A DNA stretch of 64,000 nucleotides from Pseudonocardia kujensis (GCF_021283305.1 NZ_JAJSOK010000030.1:1-64000), one strand, 5' to 3'. Counted from the first letter of the stretch, positions 17,831 through 27,110 are shown. Notes: generated by a model from the sequence alone, not told the origin. Made by a program: numbers and translations.

Positions 17831-18409
17831 ATGGGAGAGCACGCGGTGAGCCGGTTCGGGCACGTGGAGCTGGAGGACATGCCCGGGGACCTCCGGGAGC
17901 GGATCGGGGCGATCGCCGAGAAGTCCGGGTTCGTGCCCAACGTCTTCCGCGCCCTGGCCAGGCGCCCCCGGGAGCTGCGCGCCTTCCTCGACTACCACGA
18001 CGCGCTCATGGACTCCGACGACGGGCTGAGCAAGGCGGAGCGCGAGCTGATCGTGGTCGCCACGTCGGGCGCCAACCACTGCACCTACTGCGTGGTGGCG
18101 CACGGTGCGATCCTGCGGATCCGCGCGAAGGACGCCGAGATCGCCGACCGGGTCGCGACGAACCCGTACGCGGTCGAGCTGAGCCGGCGCGAGCGGGCCA
18201 TCGTGGACCTCGCGCTGCTGGTCGCCACCGACTCCGCCGCGCTCACCGAGGCCGAGCTCGACGACGCCCGTGCCGCCGGCCTCACGGACGACGAGATCTG
18301 GGACGTCGGCGCCATCACCGCGCTCTTCGCCCTCTCGAACCGCATGGCGCACCTGACCGCGCTGCGGCCCAACCCGGAGTTCTTCCTGATGGGCCGCCTG
18401 CCCCGCTGA
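17831..18409 (+). CDS. AhpD-like / carboxymuconolactone decarboxylase-family peroxidase-related protein
   Basis: A 192-residue protein of the peroxidase-related group within the AhpD/CMD fold. The active-site motif NHCTYCVVAHG has the CxxC pair (Cys84, Cys87) and the nearby His91 expected for a disulfide-based hydroperoxide reductase. Helical flanks such as FVPNVFRALARRP and WDVGAITALFALSNRMAHL match the family. The start ATG 17831 fits. It is monocistronic. Substrate and reductant are not predictable. Confidence 0.85.
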   Translation: MGEHAVSRFGHVELEDMPGDLRERIGAIAEKSGFVPNVFRALARRPRELRAFLDYHDALMDSDDGLSKAERELIVVATSGANHCTYCVVAHGAILRIRAKDAEIADRVATNPYAVELSRRERAIVDLALLVATDSAALTEAELDDARAAGLTDDEIWDVGAITALFALSNRMAHLTALRPNPEFFLMGRLPR

Positions 18410-18425
18410 TCGCGCCGACCGGCCC

Positions 18426-18445
18426 CTGCCGGCCCCGACCGGCAG
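18426..18445. terminator. Short hairpin between convergent genes
   Basis: CTGCCGG (18426-18432) and CCGGCAG (18439-18445) form a seven-base stem with a six-base loop in the 41-base gap between two convergent genes. It may serve both strands. The stem is short, so confidence is limited. Confidence 0.4.
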
Positions 18446-18450
18446 CCGCT

Positions 18451-18933
18451 TCACTCGCAGCCGAGGCCGTCCTTGTCGGCGTCGAGCCCGTAGATGTCGG
18501 TCCCGGTCACCCGCACGGGCCCGCGGACGTACGAGGGCCCGTTGCCGCTGCCGCCCGCGCAGTCCACGTCGGAGTCGACGGGCACGCAGCCGGAGTAGTT
18601 CGGGTCGCAGTTCGACGCGGCCCGGGCGGCCGTCGTCGTGGTCCGGGCCGGCGGGCGGGTCGTCGGGGTGGCCACGCGGACCACGGTGGTCCGCGGTGCC
18701 GGCGGACGGGTGGTGGCGCGGGTCGTCGGCGCGGCCACCGGGGCCGCGGCCACGGCGACGGGGGTCGTCGGCGCGGGCGTGGTGGTGGTCGGCACCGGCG
18801 TGGTGGTCGTCGGGGCGGGGCCCGTGGTCGGCGCGGTGGCGTACGACACCGGGGTGGCCGTCGAGGAGCCGCACCCCGCGACGAGCAGGGCGCCGGCGAG
18901 GACCGGGAGGAGAAGGAGGCGCGAGCGGATCAC
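18451..18933 (-). CDS. Lipoprotein with C-terminal Excalibur-like domain
   Basis: A 160-residue exported lipoprotein. The signal peptide ends in the lipobox LVAGC with Cys21 as the lipidated residue. Residues 25-105 are a Thr/Pro/Ala-rich linker (many TTTTP-type repeats) likely to span the wall. The last 50 residues hold four Cys and end DKDGLGCE, the calcium-binding-like signature of the Excalibur domain found in actinobacterial and Bacillus surface proteins. No enzyme domain is attached, so it may be a stand-alone surface binder. The role is unknown. Confidence 0.75.
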   Translation of the reverse strand: MIRSRLLLLPVLAGALLVAGCGSSTATPVSYATAPTTGPAPTTTTPVPTTTTPAPTTPVAVAAAPVAAPTTRATTRPPAPRTTVVRVATPTTRPPARTTTTAARAASNCDPNYSGCVPVDSDVDCAGGSGNGPSYVRGPVRVTGTDIYGLDADKDGLGCE

Positions 18934-19061
18934 GGACCGTGGATCGTCGGACCCGGACCGCGTGCAACGACGTCGGGGCGATCTTCGTCAGGACTGACGA
19001 GGACGAGCACCGGCGAAGGCCGGGGTGGCCACGGGATCAGGACGAATCGGTCACGAATGCG

Positions 19062-19928
19062 TCACGACCGCACGGCGGCGCCGTCGACCGCGAGGTCGCC
19101 GAGCAGCCAGCGGTCGAGGATCGCGGCGTAGGTGCCGTCGGCGACGAGCGACGCCAGGGCGGCCCGCACGGCCGGCGTGGCGCGGTTCTCCACGATCATC
19201 CCCGCGGTGCCCTCGCCGTACGGGGTGCCCGGCATCGCCAGCTTCCCCTGCCCGAGGACGACGGCGTGCCCGGCCGCCGGGGCGTCGGCGACGAACGCCT
19301 CGAGCCGGTCCGCGAGCAGCCGCCGGGTGGCGTCCTCGGCCCCGCCGACCGGCACGATCTCGATCTCCGGCCGCCGGTTGTCGGCGCAGTGCAGGTTGTC
19401 CTCCGTCACCGCCGCGTGCTGCGCCGAGCCGGCGACGACGCCGATGCGGTGCCCGCAGAGCGTGGTCGGCTCGACGCGGTCGGGGTTCCCGGGCGGCGTG
19501 ACGATCGCGGTGCGGGCCGCCAGCCACGGCAGCACGCTGCCGCCCGGCGGGGCCTGCGCGACCGGGACGGGGAGGATCCCGATGTCGTGCCGGCCGCCGA
19601 CCAGCGCCCGCGGCAGCGCGGTCGCGGACACGCCGTCGGGCAGCGCCCGCAGCCCGAGCCGCGCGGCGAGGGCGGCGCCGAGCTCCTGCTCGGGACCGCT
19701 CGCCGGCCCGGCCACCCCGGGTACGGCGACCCGCAGCGTGCCGCCCTGCAGCGTGGCCGGCAGCAGGGCGACCAGAGCCGGGTCCGCCGCCACCTCCGGC
19801 AGCGGCTGCTGGACGACGCCGACGGGCGGTGCGGGGGTGGTCGCACACCCGACGGCGCCCACGAGCAGCGCCCCGGCCGCCAGTACGGCCCCGACGAGCC
19901 GGGTCAGTCCTCGGGTGCGCATGCCCAC
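19062..19928 (-). CDS. Second ABC substrate-binding lipoprotein (polar amino-acid type), divergent
   Basis: A 288-residue periplasmic-binding-protein-like lipoprotein with a lipobox ending at Cys28 (GAVGC). The ends of the family fold are visible: GGTLRVAVPG at the first strand, TLCGHRIGVVAGSAQ in the middle and RAALASLVADGTYAAILDRW at the C-terminus. The ligand loops are poorly conserved compared with the neighbouring binding protein at 21681. It lies 75 bases downstream of the ABC ATPase gene on the same strand and may use the same transporter with another ligand, or be degenerate. A start at the second Met is equally possible. Confidence 0.75.
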   Translation of the reverse strand: MGMRTRGLTRLVGAVLAAGALLVGAVGCATTPAPPVGVVQQPLPEVAADPALVALLPATLQGGTLRVAVPGVAGPASGPEQELGAALAARLGLRALPDGVSATALPRALVGGRHDIGILPVPVAQAPPGGSVLPWLAARTAIVTPPGNPDRVEPTTLCGHRIGVVAGSAQHAAVTEDNLHCADNRRPEIEIVPVGGAEDATRRLLADRLEAFVADAPAAGHAVVLGQGKLAMPGTPYGEGTAGMIVENRATPAVRAALASLVADGTYAAILDRWLLGDLAVDGAAVRS

Positions 19929-20003
19929 GATCGTGTCACCCGGCCTGGTCGCCGCCCGATTCGGGTGCTTCGCCCGCTTCCCGGGACGGCCCCGGCCGAG
20001 GGG

Positions 20004-20765
20004 CTACAGCACCTTCGACAGGAACGACCTCGTCCGCTCGTGCTGCGGGTTGCCCAGCACCTCGCGCGGTGCCCCGTGCTCCACGACCACGCCCTCGTCC
20101 ATGAACACGAGTGCGTCGCCCACCTCGCGGGCGAAGCCCATCTCGTGGGTGACCACGACCATCGTCATGCCCTCGCGCGCGAGCCCGCGCATGACGTCGA
20201 GCACCTCGCCGACGAGCTCGGGGTCGAGCGCCGAGGTCGGCTCGTCGAACAGCATGAGCCGCGGCGACATGGCCAGCGCCCGCGCGATGGCGACGCGCTG
20301 CTGCTGCCCGCCGGAGAGCTGGGCGGGGTAGTTGTCCCGGCGGTCGGCCAGCCCGACCCGGTCGAGCAGCTCGACGGCCCGGGCCCGCGCCGCGGCCTTG
20401 TCCTGGCGGCGCACGACGACCGGCGCCTCCATGACGTTCTCGATCGCCGTCTTGTGCGGGAAGAGGTTGAACCGCTGGAAGACCATGCCGATGTCGCGGC
20501 GCTGGTGCGCGACCTCGGACTCGCGCATCTCGTAGAGCTTCCCGTTGCGCTCCCGGTACCCGACGAGGTGCCCGTCGACCCGCAGCCGCCCGGAGTCGAT
20601 CCGCTCCAGGTGGTTGATGCAGCGCAGCAGCGTGGACTTGCCGGAGCCGGACGGTCCGATCACGCAGCTCACCTCGCCGGGCTGCACGACCAGGTCCACG
20701 CCGCGCAGCACGCGGGTGGCGCCGAAGCTCTTGTGGATGCCGAGGGCCTCGACCATGGGCGTCAT
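20004..20765 (-). CDS. Polar amino-acid ABC transporter ATP-binding protein (GlnQ-like)
   Basis: A 253-residue ABC ATPase with Walker A GPSGSGKST (residues 37-45), Q-loop region MVFQRFNLFPHKTAIEN, signature LSGGQQQRVAIARAL and Walker B LMLFDEPTSALD, followed by the H-loop VVTHEMGFA. The sequence type is that of the GlnQ/HisP group for polar amino acids. An insertion around GYRERNGKLYEMRESE is also found in related actinobacterial members. Its start overlaps the permease stop by four bases (ATGA). Confidence 0.92.
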   Translation of the reverse strand: MTPMVEALGIHKSFGATRVLRGVDLVVQPGEVSCVIGPSGSGKSTLLRCINHLERIDSGRLRVDGHLVGYRERNGKLYEMRESEVAHQRRDIGMVFQRFNLFPHKTAIENVMEAPVVVRRQDKAAARARAVELLDRVGLADRRDNYPAQLSGGQQQRVAIARALAMSPRLMLFDEPTSALDPELVGEVLDVMRGLAREGMTMVVVTHEMGFAREVGDALVFMDEGVVVEHGAPREVLGNPQHERTRSFLSKVL

Positions 20766-21670
20766 GCGGCACGCTCCTCCGGCGACCGGCGCAGGAACCC
20801 CAGCAGCGACGGTCCCGGCGGGCCGGTCTGCAGCCCGCGCCCGTAGCGCCGCTCGATGAAGCCCTGCCCGACGGACAGGATCGACGTCAGCGCCAGGTAC
20901 CAGAGCGCCGCGACGATGAGCAGCGGGATGGTCTGGAAGTTGACCGAGTAGATCCGCTGCACGGACGTGAGCAGCTCGAAGTACCCGATCACGACGACGA
21001 GCGACGAGGTCTTCAGCATGGAGATGGTCTCGTTGCCGGTCGGCGGGATGATCACCCGCATCGCCTGCGGCAGCACGATGCGGCGCAGCGTCTGCGCCCG
21101 GGACATGCCCAGCGCGCCGGCGGCCTCGGTCTGCCCGTGCTCGACCGAGGCGATGCCGCCGCGCACGATCTCGGCCATGTACGCGGCCTCGTTGAGCCCG
21201 AGGCCGAGCAGGCACGCCGCGAACTGGTTGATCAGCTGGTTCGTGTCGAACGAGACGAACTCCGGCCCGAACGGGACCCCCAGCGACAGCCGCGGGTACA
21301 GCGCCGACAGGAAGTTCCAGAACAGCAGCTGGGCGATCAGCGGGGTGCCGCGGAACACCCAGATGTAGACGGCGGCGACCGCGCTGAGGATCCAGTTCGG
21401 CGACAGCCGCATGACGGCGAGCAGGACGCCGCCGACGATGCCGATCGCCATCGACAGGATCGTGAGGATCAGCGTGTTCTTCAGGCCGTTGAGCACGGGC
21501 GGGGAGAACAGGTAGTCGCCGACGACGGGCCAGCCGAAGCCGTCGTTGGTCACGACCGTGTGGACCAGCATGGCGGCCAGCACGGCCAGCACGGCGACGG
21601 CGACCCACCGTCCCGGGTGCCGGACCGGGACGGCGTTCATGGGTTCGGGACGGTCGGGCCGTACGGTCAT
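20762..21670 (-). CDS. Polar amino-acid ABC transporter permease
   Basis: A 302-residue membrane protein of the HisM/GlnP type. After a first helix (residues 20-40) the family core begins at LNGLKNTLILTILSMAIGIVG and includes YIWVFRGTPLIAQL. The EAA loop is EAAGALGMSRAQTLRRIVLPQA, the contact for the ATPase. The C-terminus is cytoplasmic and basic. It starts ten bases after the binding-protein stop, so binding protein, permease and ATPase form one operon. Confidence 0.92.
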   Translation of the reverse strand: MTVRPDRPEPMNAVPVRHPGRWVAVAVLAVLAAMLVHTVVTNDGFGWPVVGDYLFSPPVLNGLKNTLILTILSMAIGIVGGVLLAVMRLSPNWILSAVAAVYIWVFRGTPLIAQLLFWNFLSALYPRLSLGVPFGPEFVSFDTNQLINQFAACLLGLGLNEAAYMAEIVRGGIASVEHGQTEAAGALGMSRAQTLRRIVLPQAMRVIIPPTGNETISMLKTSSLVVVIGYFELLTSVQRIYSVNFQTIPLLIVAALWYLALTSILSVGQGFIERRYGRGLQTGPPGPSLLGFLRRSPEERAA

Positions 21671-21680
21671 CCGGGGCTGC

Positions 21681-22595
21681 TCAGGCGTTGATCTGCGAGG
21701 TCGGGATGGCCCCGTTCGCGACGTTCCACTTGTCGAGGACGGCCTTGTAGGTGCCGTCGTCCATCAGCGACTGGATGGCGCCCTGGACGGCCTGGGCGTA
21801 CTTGTCCTGGCCCTTCTTGATCACCACGCCGTAGGGGGCGGTGTCGTAGGGCTGGCCGACGACCTCGACGGCCTTGTTCGTGGTGGTCACGGCGTACGCG
21901 GCGACCGGGGAGTCGGCGAGCATGCCGACGATGCGCGACGAGGTGAGCGCGAGCGTGACGTCCGTCTGCTGCTGCAGCTCCGTGACCTGCAGCGGCGGCT
22001 GACCCTTCGCCTGGCAGTCCTGGTTGCGGGTGCTGACCTCCTCCGCCTGCGTGGTGCCGGCCTGCACACCGATCGCCTTGCCGCAGAGGTTGTCGGGGGT
22101 CAGCCCGTCCGGGTTGCCGGCCTTCACCGCGAGGCTCGTGCCCGCCGTGAAGTAGCTGACCATGTCGACGGTCGCCGTGCGGTCCGGGGTGATCGAGAAG
22201 GACGACATGCCGGCCTCGTACCGGGCGCCGTCGATGCCGGGGATGATCCCGGAGAACTGGCTGTTCTGGAACTCGGCCTGCAGCCCGAGCTTCTGCGCGA
22301 TGGCGGTGCCCAGGTCCACGTCCATCCCGATGATGGTGCTGCCGTCGGTGTCGGTGAACTCGTTCGGCGGGTACGAGGCGTCGGTGCCGAAGACGAGCTT
22401 GCCGTCGGCGGAGATCGAGGCGGGCACCATGGCGGCCAGCGCGTCGTCCTTCGTCGGCGTGGGGATCGCGGGAGCGGAGCTCGCCGCGGCGCCGCCGGAG
22501 CCTGCGCCGGAGCCGCCGGAGCCGCAGCCCGCCAGCACGACGGCGAGGGCCGCCGCCGCCAGCGCAGCGGGGATGGTTCGGGTTCGCGCGGACAC
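21681..22595 (-). CDS. Polar amino-acid ABC transporter substrate-binding lipoprotein
   Basis: A 304-residue lipoprotein with lipobox LAGC (Cys24) and a Gly/Ser/Ala linker. The mature part has LVFGTDASYPPNEF, IIGMDVDLGTAIAQKLG, CGKAIGVQAGTTQAEE and a C-terminal IQSLMDDGTYKAVLDKW, all regular features of family 3 solute-binding proteins for polar amino acids. It is the first gene of the importer operon (21681-22595, 20762-21670, 20004-20765). Ligand identity cannot be read from the sequence. Confidence 0.92.
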   Translation of the reverse strand: MSARTRTIPAALAAAALAVVLAGCGSGGSGAGSGGAAASSAPAIPTPTKDDALAAMVPASISADGKLVFGTDASYPPNEFTDTDGSTIIGMDVDLGTAIAQKLGLQAEFQNSQFSGIIPGIDGARYEAGMSSFSITPDRTATVDMVSYFTAGTSLAVKAGNPDGLTPDNLCGKAIGVQAGTTQAEEVSTRNQDCQAKGQPPLQVTELQQQTDVTLALTSSRIVGMLADSPVAAYAVTTTNKAVEVVGQPYDTAPYGVVIKKGQDKYAQAVQGAIQSLMDDGTYKAVLDKWNVANGAIPTSQINA

Positions 22596-22802
22596 GCCGG
22601 CACCTCCTCATCGGTCCGCGCCGGGTGGCGCGGTCGTCGGGATGCTGCCACCCGGACGCCGTCAGGACATCCCGGAACGATCGTCCGTTACCCGACGTAC
22701 ACATGGTTATGCCCGCCGCCGCGCGGGAACCAGGGCATGTCACCGACCGTTGTCGGTGTGGAGCGGACGGTGGACGACACCGGACACGACGGGAGGAAGT
22801 GC

Positions 22803-23108
22803 ATGGCCGGCATGATCAGGAAGCTCGGTGTGCTGGCGGGTGCCGCCGAGGCGGCGCGCCGCTACGCGAGGAAGAACCCGGAGCAGGCCGGCAAGTTCCT
22901 GGACCAGGCCGCCCAGTTCGTCGACAAGCAGACGAAGGGCAAGTACTCCGGGCAGATCCAGGGCGTCGCGCAGAAGGCCAAGGGCGTGGCGGGCATCCAG
23001 GACCGGAACCAGGGCTACGGGCACCCCGGCCGGCCGACGGACCGGCAGGGCCCGGGGCAGCAGGGGTACGGGCAGGAACCGCCCACCGCCCCCTACCGCG
23101 GCGCCTGA
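22803..23108 (+). CDS. MT0933-like (Rv0909-type) antitoxin-family small protein
   Basis: A 101-residue protein. Its core reads KNPEQAGKFLDQAAQFVDKQTKGKYSGQIQ (split across two helices) followed by KAKGVAGIQ. This matches the small basic MT0933/Rv0909 antitoxin-like family, whose members carry DKKTGGKYSGQVDK-type motifs. The tail is Gly/Gln/Pro-rich (GQQGYGQ). Rv0909 has been listed as an antitoxin because it sits beside a toxin gene in mycobacteria. No toxin candidate adjoins it here, so that role is doubtful. Confidence 0.7.
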   Translation: MAGMIRKLGVLAGAAEAARRYARKNPEQAGKFLDQAAQFVDKQTKGKYSGQIQGVAQKAKGVAGIQDRNQGYGHPGRPTDRQGPGQQGYGQEPPTAPYRGA

Positions 23109-23125
23109 CGCCGGACGGGACCGAG

Positions 23126-23157
23126 CGGCCCGGTCACCCTCGCGGGTGGCCGGGCCG
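23126..23157 (+). terminator. Hairpin terminator
   Basis: Arms 23126-23139 and 23144-23157 pair over 14 positions with one mismatch and a four-base loop, starting 17 bases after the MT0933-like gene. Confidence 0.75.
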
Positions 23158-23429
23158 TCGTCGTCCCCGGGTGCCGCGCTCCGTGGTCGGCGCTCCGGGA
23201 TCCGAGCATCGGACGCCGAACGGAGCTGTGGCCCCACGCACGGGGCGGCGGCACCGGCTGTGGGATCTCGCGATCCCCCTCGGGGTGCGAGCCGTGCCAC
23301 TATCAGCCTCACAGGACGTCCGGCGTGGGGCGGCCCACACACCCGAGTGGTCCGCCGCGGGCGTCCGCCGGTCCGCGGGGCGGTGTGGCACAGCACGGAC
23401 CCGCGTGCCGTGAGCACGAGGAGGAACGC

Positions 23430-24644
23430 GTGTCCCGTCCACAGAGCTGGGTCCCGACCGATCCCCGATCCGTACCGACCCGCGAACACGTCCTGTCCGG
23501 ACTGCACGGCACCGACGAGGGCGGCGCCGAGCTCGTCCAGCTGCTCACCCCGGAGGGGCAGCGGGTGTCCGACGACCGGTTCGGCTCCTGGGCCGCCGAC
23601 GTCGGCCGCGAGGAACTGCAGGGCTTCTACCGCGACATGGTCCTGGTCCGTCGCATCGACCGCGAGGGCAACGCCCTGCAGCGCCAGGGCCAGCTCGGCA
23701 TCTGGGTGCCGTTGCTGGGCCAGGAGGCGGCGCAGGTCGGCGCCGGCCGCGCGGCCACCCCGCGCGACATGATCTTCCCGAGCTACCGCGAGCACGGCGT
23801 CGCCTGGTGCCGCGGGATCGACCCGACGGACCTGCTGGGCATCTTCCGCGGGACCGACCACGGCTCGTGGGACCCGATCGCGGCCCGCTTCCACCTGTAC
23901 ACGATCGTCATCGGCAACCAGTGCCTCAACGCCACCGGTTACGCGATGGGGCAGAAGTTCGAGGGGAAGGTCGGCGACGGGCCCGACGCCGAGGCCACGA
24001 TGTGCTTCTTCGGCGACGGCGCCACCAGCCAGGGCGACGTCCACGAGGGCTTCGTCTGGGCGGCCGCCTACGACGCGCCGGTCGTCTTCTACTGCCAGAA
24101 CAACCAGTGGGCGATCTCGGTGCCGCTCGAGCGCCAGACCCGGGTGCCGCTCTTCCAGCGGGCCCGCGGCTACGGCTTCCCCGGCGTGCGGGTCGACGGC
24201 AACGACGTCCTGGCCTGTCTCGCCGTCACGCGCTGGGCCCTGGAGGAGTGCCGCACCGGCAACGGGCCCGTGCTGATCGAGGCGTTCACCTACCGGATGG
24301 ACGCGCACACGACGTCGGACGACCCCTCGCGCTACCGGCTCGCCGACGAGCTCGAGCTCTGGAAGCTCAAGGACCCGATCGAGCGGGTGCGCGTGAACCT
24401 GGTGCGCGAGCACGGGGTGCAGCAGGACTTCTTCGACGGGGTGCAGGCCGAGTCGGACGAGCTCGCCGCCCGGTTCCGCGCCTTCTGCCTCGCCATGCCG
24501 GACCCGGGGCCGGACCGGATGTTCTCCGAGGTCTACGCCGAGCTGTCGCCGCAGCTGGAGGCGCAGAAGCAGGCTTATCTCGAGTACCACGCGTCTTTCG
24601 AGACCGAAGGGTCGCTCGCGGGCCCGCGCATCGGAGGAGTGTGA
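23430..24644 (+). CDS. bkdA: 2-oxoacid dehydrogenase E1 alpha (branched-chain 2-oxoacid or pyruvate)
   Basis: A 404-residue thiamine-diphosphate enzyme subunit that decarboxylates a 2-oxoacid and passes the acyl group to the E2 lipoyl arm. The ThDP motif runs from GDG (residues 195-197) to NN (224-225). LGIWVPLLGQEAAQVG and the phosphorylation-loop region YRMDAHTTSDDPSRYR are typical. GTG 23430 follows GGAGG. E1 beta starts one base after the stop, then E2, so all three form an operon. Orthologous mycobacterial operons have been called both pdhABC and bkdABC; the substrate is therefore uncertain. No E3 gene is adjacent. Confidence 0.88.
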   Translation: MSRPQSWVPTDPRSVPTREHVLSGLHGTDEGGAELVQLLTPEGQRVSDDRFGSWAADVGREELQGFYRDMVLVRRIDREGNALQRQGQLGIWVPLLGQEAAQVGAGRAATPRDMIFPSYREHGVAWCRGIDPTDLLGIFRGTDHGSWDPIAARFHLYTIVIGNQCLNATGYAMGQKFEGKVGDGPDAEATMCFFGDGATSQGDVHEGFVWAAAYDAPVVFYCQNNQWAISVPLERQTRVPLFQRARGYGFPGVRVDGNDVLACLAVTRWALEECRTGNGPVLIEAFTYRMDAHTTSDDPSRYRLADELELWKLKDPIERVRVNLVREHGVQQDFFDGVQAESDELAARFRAFCLAMPDPGPDRMFSEVYAELSPQLEAQKQAYLEYHASFETEGSLAGPRIGGV

Positions 24645-24645
24645 G

Positions 24646-25617
24646 ATGACCACGATGACGCTCGCCAAGGCGCTCAACTCCGGGCTGCGCGCGGCGATGG
24701 AGCTGGACCCGAAGGTCCTGGTGATGGGCGAGGACGTCGGCAAGCTCGGCGGCGTCTTCCGGGTGACGGACGGGCTCGCCAAGGACTTCGGCGAGCAGCG
24801 CGTGCTCGACACCCCGCTGTCCGAGAGCGGGATCATCGGCACCGCCGTGGGCCTCGCGATCCGCGGCTTCCGCCCCGTCTGCGAGATCCAGTTCGACGGG
24901 TTCGTCTTCCCCGGCTACGACCAGATCGTCTCCCAGCTGGCCAAGGTGCGGTTCCGCTCCCAGGGCCGGGTCCCGATGCCGGTGGTCGTCCGGATCCCGT
25001 TCGGCGGTGGGATCGGCGCCGTCGAGCACCACAGCGAGTCGCCCGAGTCGCTGTTCGCGCACGTCGCCGGGCTCAAGGTGGTCGCCTGCTCGAACCCCGA
25101 CGACGCCCACTGGATGATCCGCCAGGCGATCGCCAGCGACGACCCGGTGATCTTCTTCGAGCCCAAGCGGCGGTACTGGGAGAAGGGCGAGGTCTCCGAG
25201 ACCGAGCCCGCCCCGCTGTTCTCCTCGCGGGTCGTGCGGTCCGGCGCCGACGTGACCGTCGCCTGCTACGGCCCGTTGGTGAAGACCTGCCTGGAGGCCG
25301 CGGCGGCCGCGGAGGCCGAGGGCACCGACGTCGAGGTGATCGACCTGCGCTCGCTCTCCCCGCTGGACCTCGGCCCGGTCTTCTCCTCGGTGCGCCGCAC
25401 CGGCCGGCTCGTCGTGGTGTCCGAGGCGCCGTCCGAGGCCTCGGTGACCTCCGAGGTCGCCGCCCGCGTGCAGGAGGAGTGCTTCCACTCGCTGGAGGCG
25501 CCCGTGCTGCGGGTGACCGGCTTCGACACCCCCTACCCGCCCTCCAAGTGCGAGGACGACTACCTGCCCGACCTCGACCGCGTGCTCGACGGCGTCGACC
25601 GCGCCCTGGGATGGTGA
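24646..25617 (+). CDS. bkdB: 2-oxoacid dehydrogenase E1 beta
   Basis: A 323-residue partner of E1 alpha. Hallmarks are MGEDVGKLGGVFRVTDGL near residue 26, FGEQRVLDTPLSESGIIG, CEIQFDGFVFPGYDQI and IPFGGGIGAVEHHSESPE, then the transketolase C-terminal domain with VEVIDLRSLSPLD. It completes the heterotetrameric alpha2beta2 E1. The start is ATG 24646 and the last bases overlap the beginning of the E2 gene. Confidence 0.9.
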   Translation: MTTMTLAKALNSGLRAAMELDPKVLVMGEDVGKLGGVFRVTDGLAKDFGEQRVLDTPLSESGIIGTAVGLAIRGFRPVCEIQFDGFVFPGYDQIVSQLAKVRFRSQGRVPMPVVVRIPFGGGIGAVEHHSESPESLFAHVAGLKVVACSNPDDAHWMIRQAIASDDPVIFFEPKRRYWEKGEVSETEPAPLFSSRVVRSGADVTVACYGPLVKTCLEAAAAAEAEGTDVEVIDLRSLSPLDLGPVFSSVRRTGRLVVVSEAPSEASVTSEVAARVQEECFHSLEAPVLRVTGFDTPYPPSKCEDDYLPDLDRVLDGVDRALGW

Positions 25618-27110
25618 GCGTGCCCGAGATCTTCAGGCTGCCGGACGTCGGCGAGGGGCTGACCGAGGCCGAGATCGTCGCCTGGCAGGTCGCGCCCGGC
25701 GATCCCGTCGCGGTGAACCAGGTCCTGGTCGAGATCGAGACGGCCAAGGCGGTCGTCGAGCTGCCCTCGCCGTTCGCGGGGACCGTCCACGAACTGCTGG
25801 CCGAGCCGGGCGCCACGGTGCAGGTCGGCGAGCCGATCATCGCGGTCCAGACCGCCGGGAGTGCGCCCGGACCGAAGCCGACGGAGGCGCCGACGGAGGC
25901 GCCGACGGCGGCTCCGACGGGGGCTCCGGCGGAGGGCAAGGGCGCGCTGATCGGCGAGGCCGGCGCCGACGGCCGGATCGCCACCCTCGTCGGCTACGGG
26001 CCGCGGCAGGGCACCGCCCGACGGCGCCCGCGCAAGGGGGCGCCCGGCGCCGCGGCCGCGGTCGCGGAGCCGGAGGTCGCGCCGGTCGTCGCCGGGGAGG
26101 AGGCGGTGGCGCAGGTCGGTGCGGAGGCCGCGGCGGCGTCCGCACCCGGGCTCGACGAGCCGGTGCGCCCGAGCTCGCTGGTGCCCCTGGCCAAGCCGCC
26201 GGTCCGCAAGCTGGCCAAGGACCTCGGCGTCGACCTCCGGGCGCTCGCCGGGTCCGGCCCGGGCGGCGTCATCACCCGGGAGGACGTCCGCGCCGCGGCG
26301 TCGGCGCAGGCGGCCGCCGGCGACGCGGCCCCGACGACCGAGCCGGTGACCCAGCCGACGACCGCGCCGGTGACCGCGCCGCCGGCCGAGCCCGCGGGTG
26401 CTCCCGCGTCCGGCGGGGTGCGCCGGGAGCCGATCCGCGGCGTCCGGAAGGCGACCGCGGCGGCCATGGTGCAGTCCGCCTTCACCGCCCCGCACGTCAC
26501 CGAGTTCCTGTCCGTCGACGTCACGGAGACGATGGCGCTGCGGGACCGGTTGCGCGCCTCCCGGGCGTTCGCCGACGTCAAGCTCACCCCGCTCGCGTTC
26601 GTCGCCAAGGCGGTGTGCCTCGCCGCCCGCCGGACCCCGGCGGTCAACGCGAGCTGGGACGAGCCGGCGGGCGAGATCGTGTACTACGACCACGTCCAGC
26701 TCGGGATCGCCGCGGCGACCCCGCGCGGCCTGCTCGTGCCGAAGATCCGCGACGCGGACCGGCTCGACCTGCACGGCCTCGCCGTGGCGCTCGGGCAGCT
26801 CACGGAGACCGCGCGGGCGGGGAGGACGGCCCCGGCGGACCTGGTCGGCGGCACGATCACGATCACCAACGTCGGGGTGTTCGGCGTCGACACCGGCACG
26901 CCGATCCTCAACCCGGGCGAGGCCGCGATCCTGGCGGTCGGGTCGATCAAGCCCGCCCCGTGGGTCGTCGACGGGGAGCTCACGGTGCGGACGGTGTGCC
27001 AGCTGGCCCTGTCGTTCGACCATCGGCTGGTCGACGGCGAGCAGGGCTCGCGCTTCCTCGCCGACGTCGGCGCCCTGCTGGAGGACCCGGCCACCGCGCT
27101 GCTCTGGTAG
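25611..27110 (+). CDS. bkdC: 2-oxoacid dehydrogenase E2, dihydrolipoamide acyltransferase
   Basis: A 499-residue E2 with one lipoyl domain (Lys46 in ETAKAVVE), an Ala/Pro/Thr-rich linker with EAPTEAPT repeats, and a peripheral-subunit-binding domain near residue 200 (PVRKLAKDLGVDL, GPGGVITREDV). The catalytic domain ends with the active-site FDHRLVDGEQG (His471, Asp475). ATG 25611, GTG 25614 and GTG 25620 are all possible starts; the first two overlap the E1 beta stop. The single lipoyl domain and the operon position fit the branched-chain-type complex of actinobacteria. Confidence 0.9.
   Translation: MVSVPEIFRLPDVGEGLTEAEIVAWQVAPGDPVAVNQVLVEIETAKAVVELPSPFAGTVHELLAEPGATVQVGEPIIAVQTAGSAPGPKPTEAPTEAPTAAPTGAPAEGKGALIGEAGADGRIATLVGYGPRQGTARRRPRKGAPGAAAAVAEPEVAPVVAGEEAVAQVGAEAAAASAPGLDEPVRPSSLVPLAKPPVRKLAKDLGVDLRALAGSGPGGVITREDVRAAASAQAAAGDAAPTTEPVTQPTTAPVTAPPAEPAGAPASGGVRREPIRGVRKATAAAMVQSAFTAPHVTEFLSVDVTETMALRDRLRASRAFADVKLTPLAFVAKAVCLAARRTPAVNASWDEPAGEIVYYDHVQLGIAAATPRGLLVPKIRDADRLDLHGLAVALGQLTETARAGRTAPADLVGGTITITNVGVFGVDTGTPILNPGEAAILAVGSIKPAPWVVDGELTVRTVCQLALSFDHRLVDGEQGSRFLADVGALLEDPATALLW

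Noticed and set aside
22803..23108. Toxin-antitoxin pair
   Set aside because: Only an MT0933-like small protein is seen; no toxin-like gene adjoins it, and these proteins are often alone.
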